Assembly: GCA_039819485.1 (NCBI GenBank)
Contig: JBCBRY010000025.1
Location: forward strand, 22,045 to 86,044
Reading direction: 5' to 3'
DNA: 64,000 nucleotides
DNA from: UBA6168 sp039819485
Lineage (GTDB): Bacteria; Bacteroidota; Bacteroidia; Chitinophagales; Saprospiraceae
Shown one piece after another: positions 60,101 to 64,000 of the stretch. Made by a program: the position numbers and the translations under genes. Below the pieces are notes generated by a model. That model did no database searches. It was not told the DNA's origin and saw only the letters and a program-made list of their open reading frames with translations. Numbering within the stretch: position 1 is the stretch's first letter; each line of letters opens with the position of its first letter.

Positions 60101-61862
60101 CCGACCAATTCCCTTCTGCATCATTTTGGATGACATCTTCCAGAGTGCCCGGAGTATTTTGAAAACCATTGATGGTCCCGTAGCCCTGCATGTTGGACTG
60201 TCCGGCCAAGACGAAGACCCTTACTTTTTGATCGGATTTTTCTTGCCGGGTCACGATAGGGACATAGCCGATTTCCAGACCGGCTGGTGGTTGTACAATG
60301 CCTGCCGGATCAAGTGTAGCAATTTGCCCAACTGCCGGGGGCTCGAAATATTCATCTGTATGGCTCCAATTGGCATGAATCAACTCAACCCTTGTTTGCA
60401 ACGCATCGCGAATATCATTCGGCAGATTGGCATGGATAACGGCTGGTTGGTCGACAAATCGGTACCAGTAATAAGTAAGGGTGGAACCATCGCCCATCTC
60501 GGCTTTGAATGGGCCGGCCGCCGGTCCCGGGTTGTTCCACGGGCCATCCGGGTCTTGCCACTGGCAATCGGGTTCCAAAGGTGTCAGGTAGGTAATCTCC
60601 GATCTGGGGGTCCTGGGGACAACTGCATCTACTAAATTGGCTGCGGCAGGCACTTCATTTTCATCAATCGCATGCCATTTGTCATTTGACTCAAGTTTGA
60701 AATATTCGGGCATCAAAAAGCGGTCGTTTTTTTCCGTAACTGTGTTCAGGTCAAATTCATAACCCATGATGTTGCTGGAGAGCTGAATATTGTCCATATA
60801 GTCCAGTTCTATCGCATGCCCTACGCCACCACTACTGATATGACCAACCATAAAACCGCCATTATTTTCAAATGAGACATCATAAATGCCGGATTGCATC
60901 ATCCCAGGTGAAACGACAGGGCCACCGTTAAACCAGGATTCCATGTTGTTCCAAAGCGCATTTTGAGAATAGACAGAAATCTTGCTCAAGAGTATAGAGT
61001 TATCTTCGTTGGAGACTGGAAAATGTAATCGCTCCATCTTGGCATAGGTATTTCCATTGCCATCATTTGCCATTAAAGCCGGCGATCTTAAATGTTCAAT
61101 ACCAAAGCCAATATTGGGTTCGGAAGGCCTGGAATCCAAAAACAAGCCTTCCAGTGACGGATTGTATAATACGGGCCTGGTCCAGAAAGTAGGTAGGAAA
61201 AAAGTGGCCGGGCCTTTGAAATTGGTAGAATTTAAAAAGAGCGTCCAACATTGATTGCCGGTTTCAATATCTACACCATTGGTCTCCTGCATCGGTTTGG
61301 TGAGAGGCAAAGGCGTATAACCATAACCGAGCATTTCTCCGTTTAAGCTTTGTGCCAGGTTCAATCCATCAGGAGCCCATAACAACCTGTTTGATAATTG
61401 AGCGACGCCATACTTTCCACCAGAGGTACTCCAGTCCCGTTGTCCATTTGATAAATTATAGCTTCTACCCGCGCCAGGTCCATTTGCCCAGGCAAAAAAG
61501 TTATGGGATACACCGCCCATGATAAATTTTGGAATCTTGGTGCCGAATCGCGTATCGTGCCACCAACCCAAGCCTCCCTCAATGGTGGTGTAGAATTGAT
61601 CTGGTTCGGTTCCTGTGCGAAGCGTAGACAGCCAGCAACCCGCCAGCCCCATTTGGAAATTATGCGGTCCCGGATATTCTTTAAAAATAGGCCAGGCAGC
61701 GCTGTACACCGTATATCCGGCCCCATAATCTTTATCCGTGACGTTTTCTCTATTGATCCAGGTAGTTCCGGACCGGGTCGCATTGAACACCTGGGCCCCA
61801 GATAGATAGGTTACCGTCGAAAAAATAATAATAAGCAGAGTGGTGCGGAATGAGTAATTCAT
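57183..61862 (-). CDS. Giant T9SS protein with sialate O-acetylesterase-like domain and Cys-bearing repeats
   Basis: A secreted 1559-residue protein. Signal peptide (LLIIIFSTVTYLSGAQ); an unrecognised N-terminal region (about 25-545); an SGNH-type esterase domain of the sialate O-acetylesterase kind (about 550-840) with nucleophile Ser556 in VLAGQSNMQGYG and WFQGWNDGAND; an SdrD/B-like domain (VWHDYNQNGINDPDEPGIPG). Eight repeats of about 47 residues follow (pattern CxGxxYxFNG, then NGCDSxVxLxLxV) plus one degenerate copy, and a T9SS sorting domain (GVSPNPFADQFQIDL, WPAGVYFLRL, ending VKVVKG). Likely removes acetyl groups from glycans at or near the cell surface. It lies between comM-end copies B and C. 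Confidence 0.88.
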   Translation of the reverse strand: MNYSFRTTLLIIIFSTVTYLSGAQVFNATRSGTTWINRENVTDKDYGAGYTVYSAAWPIFKEYPGPHNFQMGLAGCWLSTLRTGTEPDQFYTTIEGGLGWWHDTRFGTKIPKFIMGGVSHNFFAWANGPGAGRSYNLSNGQRDWSTSGGKYGVAQLSNRLLWAPDGLNLAQSLNGEMLGYGYTPLPLTKPMQETNGVDIETGNQCWTLFLNSTNFKGPATFFLPTFWTRPVLYNPSLEGLFLDSRPSEPNIGFGIEHLRSPALMANDGNGNTYAKMERLHFPVSNEDNSILLSKISVYSQNALWNNMESWFNGGPVVSPGMMQSGIYDVSFENNGGFMVGHISSGGVGHAIELDYMDNIQLSSNIMGYEFDLNTVTEKNDRFLMPEYFKLESNDKWHAIDENEVPAAANLVDAVVPRTPRSEITYLTPLEPDCQWQDPDGPWNNPGPAAGPFKAEMGDGSTLTYYWYRFVDQPAVIHANLPNDIRDALQTRVELIHANWSHTDEYFEPPAVGQIATLDPAGIVQPPAGLEIGYVPIVTRQEKSDQKVRVFVLAGQSNMQGYGTINGFQNTPGTLEDVIQNDAEGNWSAVGEPGNWNTLDDVSLYFENNGNTIRSNVTVGQGANSNLIGPELMFAHQLDAYYDDPVLIIKTAWGGKSLAVDFRPPSAGGTTGEFYNKMIQIVQDVTQNLNTEFPNIGATDFEISGFAWFQGWNDGANDSYLQEYESNLYHLVDDVRNDLGVADLPVVIANSGHGGFLQNNGSWVQNMQTIVSVAQENVGCNDTLYGGRVGFVETKQHYLDGSASPINNGIHHFHNNALTFLNIGKDLGDEMILAINDMAFCYTDCEQQVSPAFVSIGNRVWHDYNQNGINDPDEPGIPGVSLVLWSDPDGDGIPDWQGFEGVQITDDEGYYQFSDLTPGNYVVFVWQVNNWGSGEPLEGFQSTNGFVADANNDVDFDNNGFGAPFSDIQSGIVTLTVDGEPLNDGDPYNCYINYDAGGNNTVDFGFFNPCISVTDEEMAICSGETYWFNGTPLEQTGAYEAILTASNGCDSIVRLSLEVLPSVTNQLNAAVCQGDTYSFEGTELDEPGQYQATYTAANGCDSTVTLDLVVLNHSVFDLSANICEGTTYPFNGQDLDESGIYTATYTNAEGCDSTVTLQLEVLDMQETQLSASICDGDSYQFNNEMLTAAGQYEATYTATNGCDSLAVLTLEVLQPTLDNVSASICAGETYDFHGQIIDQTGIYETVLTAANGCDSTILLNLTFLPQITESLNVDICSGSSFFFNGEELDQQGEYEASLTASNGCDSIVVLTLTVTDLPFNEMSASICEGDIYDFYGTSLTQSGTYTDTLSGSSSCDTLVTLHLSVLLNETIQAEAAICEGETYPFNGQELAQPGIYEAVFSAMNGCDSIVILTLSLLPNVITNVELALIEGELYNGIPILSDTTFTEIYTANNGCDSTVFVSIDVMTSTNELDALLYQLGVSPNPFADQFQIDLQLGTSALLSLVVLDVSGREMTVVLDRQLKGVGQHGFTVNTAKWPAGVYFLRLQTDEGQRMVKVVKG

Positions 61863-62069
61863 GTTTCTACAAATATTATTGGTTAAAATATTGGTATCAG
61901 GTATTTAAGCAGGCGCTAGAGCAGAATTTTTAAATAAGGACAGGGTCGTACTACTTTCATGCGAACCTATACATATACTTTGAAATCCACAGAAAACTAA
62001 GTCGGATAAGTATAAAAACTGACAACTTCTTCATCAATTATTACTCTGAAAAAGGTGCTTGAAAAAGAA

Positions 62070-62286
62070 TCATCTCGCGATAACCACCTTTTTACAGTAT
62101 GCCCTCCCACCAGCATTGATGCTGATCCAATAAATACCTTCTACGAGTTGGCCCAATTGCGAATTTGAGTTTGCGCTGTTACTTCCCTTAAATATTGTTC
62201 ATAAACGATCTGTCCTGCATCATCCCCCACAAAAACATTATACTCTGCTGTTGTATTTGCCTCTCCTATAAAAATAACGATCTAAT
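62070..62286 (-). pseudogene. Remnant of a T9SS sorting domain
   Basis: On the minus strand one frame reads IGEANTTAEYNVFVGDDAG then GQIVYEQYLREV and stops. The adjacent frame then gives QLGQLVEGIYWISINAGG and KKVVIAR followed by TGA at 62070. Together they make the second half of a typical T9SS sorting domain broken by one frameshift, with the rest of the gene missing. The flanking parts of the gap (61863-62069 and 62287-62308) show no gene. Confidence 0.65.
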
Positions 62287-62308
62287 TAAAATTAAAAACA
62301 ATTAATTT

Positions 62309-62354
62309 TCACCCGCTCCACCCCTCTTTATCCAAACTCCGGTACTGAATCGCC
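62309..62354 (-). repeat. comM 3'-end copy C (end of the comM remnant itself)
   Basis: The last 15 codons of the comM remnant. Copies of this gene end at 57085-57130 and, in shorter form, at 53904-53919 lie in the same orientation, suggesting that it has served as an insertion target. Confidence 0.8.
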
Positions 62355-62800
62355 TCCGCCAAATGACCGATCTGAATATCCTCGCTCCCGGCTAAATCTG
62401 CACTTGTCCTCGCAACTTTTAATATTCTATCATAAGCCCTTGCAGAAAGTTTTTGTACCTCCATTGCTTTTTTCAATAAAGCTGCTCCGGCCGTATTTAA
62501 TTGACAAACCTCTCGCACCATACGGCTCGGCATCTGGGCATTGCAGAAAAGGCCTTTGTATTTATTAAATCGTTCAGCCTGAATTTCACGGGCCCGCATG
62601 ACGCCCTCCATGATTTCCTTGCTACCTCTTTTGCTTGGCTGATAACTGGAAAGCTCTTTATAACTAACGGGCGTCACCTCAACATGCAGGTCGATGCGAT
62701 CCAACAGCGGCCCCGATATTTTCGCCAAATACCTTTTTACCTGCGCCGTGCCGCAGACACATTCTTTTTCAGGGTGGTTGTAAAATCCGCAAGGGCAGGG
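62309..62800 (-). pseudogene. comM: Truncated ComM/YifB (Mg-chelatase-like ATPase), C-terminal third
   Basis: Matches the C-terminal part of the branch-migration helicase ComM (usual length about 510 residues): PCPCGFYNHPEKECVCG, YLAKISGPLLDRIDLHVEV, the helical AAA+ lid (LSARAYDRILKVARTSADL) and the end QYRSLDKEGWSG. The Walker motifs and the N-terminal Lon-like domain are missing. Similarity begins at the Pro before CPCG (62798-62800); the next 25 codons of the open frame are only the antisense of the XRE gene. The gene was therefore cut by an insertion or rearrangement, or the assembly joins here wrongly. Confidence 0.85.
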
Positions 62801-62813
62801 ATGTGTTGACCTT

Positions 62814-63236
62814 TTGTCATTTACACTAAAAGCATCAAAACCCCTGTCATTGCTGTATCCTAAGCAGCTATCCACAGTGGGTGATCATATCCGAAAGGTA
62901 CGATTGGACAGGAAACTGTCTCAACCGAAAGTAGCCAAAATGATTGGGGTATCTACTGATTGCATCACCAACTGGGAGCTCAATAGATTCTGCCCAAAGA
63001 TTAAATATCATCCAGGGATAGTATCATTTTTAGGCTATGATCCTACTGTTTATGGCGACCAAAATTCTCTTGCCAACCAGGTGTTGAGCTATCGAAAGAA
63101 GTATGGACTATCTATAAAAAGATTTGCCAAACTGTGGTCAATGGACGAAAAAACAATATGCCGAATTGAGGGCCAAGAAAGGGTATTCGATAGCACGATA
63201 GCTAAAGTAAAAGAAAACTTAAAACATGAATTGTAG
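62814..63236 (+). CDS. XRE-family HTH regulator (140 aa)
   Basis: A small transcriptional regulator. The HTH lies at about 24-80 (VGDHIRKVRLDRKLSQPKVA, GVSTDCITNWEL, YHPGIVSFLGYDP), and a second weaker HTH-like part follows (NQVLSYRKKYGLSIKRFAKL, MDEKTICRIEG). The preceding KASKPLSLLYPKQLSTV segment is typical of this Bacteroidota group, so the start is probably the TTG at 62814; a GTG at 62877 would cut into the HTH region. It lies at the break point of comM, suggesting it arrived with foreign DNA. Confidence 0.75.
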   Translation: MSFTLKASKPLSLLYPKQLSTVGDHIRKVRLDRKLSQPKVAKMIGVSTDCITNWELNRFCPKIKYHPGIVSFLGYDPTVYGDQNSLANQVLSYRKKYGLSIKRFAKLWSMDEKTICRIEGQERVFDSTIAKVKENLKHEL

Positions 63237-63611
63237 AAAAAAGCAATCCTTCATAGAGTCAATCGAACAAGAAAAAGTTACATGTCACAGTAAGCATATG
63301 AATGTGCCTATCGATTTTTCTACATGAGTTTTCCATGGCCAATATCGCAAGAGCCTATAACATGCCCAAAAAATTCTTACCGAAGAACTTAGTTACAATG
63401 TGTTGAAGTCATACCGCTTCCCTACTATCACACCTCAGACTGTACTGCTTTAGACAACATTTCTATTCACAAAATTATATTCAGATGGCTAAGGTTATAA
63501 CTGGAGCACGGAGCATGTGTCCTGAGTTCAGTGAGGCCATCAAAATACTTGATCGTCTCGCTTGTACTCGTCCCTATAGTGAAGTATTCAGCGACCTGAT
63601 TGGTTGCTCAC

Positions 63612-63776
63612 TTCCCACCTGTCAGTAAATACACGAAAACAAAGACCATATTCCCAAATGATGAAGCCGCCCTGAAAATCGTCTTTATGGCCGTGGCGAA
63701 GGTCGAAAGGACATGGACGATGCCGATCCGGAACTGGGGACTTAATACTGTAACAATTTTTAATTATCTTTGGTGA
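63612..63776 (+). mobile_element. IS256-family transposase fragment
   Basis: The frame from 63612 reads through FPNDEAALKIVFMAVAKVER then TWTMPIRNWGL and ends at TGA 63774-63776. This is the conserved C-terminal end of mutator-type (IS256) transposases. The upstream part is not an open frame and I cannot reconstruct it, so the element is a degraded remnant. Neither 63237-63611 nor 63777-64000 contains a gene I can support. Confidence 0.7.
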
Positions 63777-64000
63777 TTATAGTCAGCTTTGATATTTCTA
63801 ATAAATATGTATTTACACAAAAAATTTTAAATGCTCGATCTTTATCATGAAGTTGTTTAAAAGTTGTCACTAATTAATTCGCAGTCTTATGTTACACCTA
63901 GGCCAACAAATTATTGGATACCATTTTTATAGACCTCATACTTGTTGTAAAACTTTCTATGTCAATGTATTACTACATCATATCATCATGACTTTTCAAA

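Noticed and set aside
53904..62354. Integron cassette array
   Set aside because: The one-gene modules with repeated 3' sites recall cassettes, but the repeats are pieces of a coding gene, lack attC-like paired core sites, and no intI-type integrase is present in the window.
62801..62875. N-terminal 25 codons of the comM open frame
   Set aside because: They do not resemble ComM and are the antisense of the start of the XRE gene; treated as accidental extension across the break.
1..64000. tRNA, rRNA or riboswitch genes
   Set aside because: No T-loop-like signatures, rRNA segments or known riboswitch cores were recognised by eye; a covariance-model scan would be needed to exclude them fully.

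Overview
The window looks like chromosomal DNA of a Bacteroidota bacterium, most likely of the Saprospiria (Saprospiraceae-like). The signs are several secreted proteins ending in type IX secretion (T9SS) C-terminal sorting domains, SprB-type and Cys-bearing adhesin repeats, a Reg_prop/Y_Y_Y hybrid sensor kinase, weak or absent Shine-Dalgarno sites, and a TTTG/TAnnTTTG promoter. No rRNA, tRNA, CRISPR array or intact transposon was recognised. This is inference from the sequence alone; no search was run.

Layout. 1-7.8 kb: the end of a zinc metalloprotease, two overlapping unknown genes, bifunctional ftcD (histidine degradation), two unknown genes, a GNAT acetyltransferase and a cytophagalysin-like lipoprotein protease. 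8.0-13.7 kb: a promoter, then a secreted GH13 alpha-amylase followed by two T9SS cargo proteins. 13.9-22.7 kb: a signalling region with two related PhcB-like methyltransferases (one carrying a cyclic-nucleotide-binding domain), a hybrid sensor kinase, an OmpR-type regulator, a small membrane protein and a fossil T9SS gene. 22.7-28.4 kb: a reductive pyrimidine degradation cluster (hydA, beta-ureidopropionase, preT, preA) interrupted by a four-helix-bundle gene between direct repeats. 28.6-36.9 kb: an FG-GAP-like T9SS protein, a D-aminoacylase-type lipoprotein and a 1666-residue thioredoxin-fold/SprB-repeat protein. 37-45 kb: aminotransferase, phosphodiesterase, SH3 protein, dprA, alkaline phosphatase and a double DUF2911 protein. 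45.4-50.1 kb: a MacAB-like ABC export operon with two permeases. 51-53.8 kb: a DUF1080 hydrolase facing a Gfo/Idh oxidoreductase, together suggestive of 3-keto-glycoside metabolism. 53.9-64 kb: an accessory region with a chitinase lacking a signal peptide, a giant sialate-esterase-like T9SS protein, a truncated comM, a XRE regulator and an IS256-like fragment.

Two features are not explained by ordinary gene content. First, the last codons of comM (yifB) occur three times in the same orientation (about 53.90, 57.09 and 62.31 kb), bracketing first the chitinase gene and then the giant T9SS gene. This is the pattern expected if DNA was inserted repeatedly at the 3' end of comM, although no integrase is visible. 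Second, many intergenic gaps hold long inverted repeats whose arms are built from degenerate tandem copies of a short word. The words differ from gap to gap while the architecture is the same. Some lie between divergent genes or inside operons, so simple terminators do not explain all of them.

The signalling region may be a self-contained signal-production and sensing module, since PhcB-family proteins make a methyl-ester quorum signal in Ralstonia. That link is a hypothesis resting on motif similarity.
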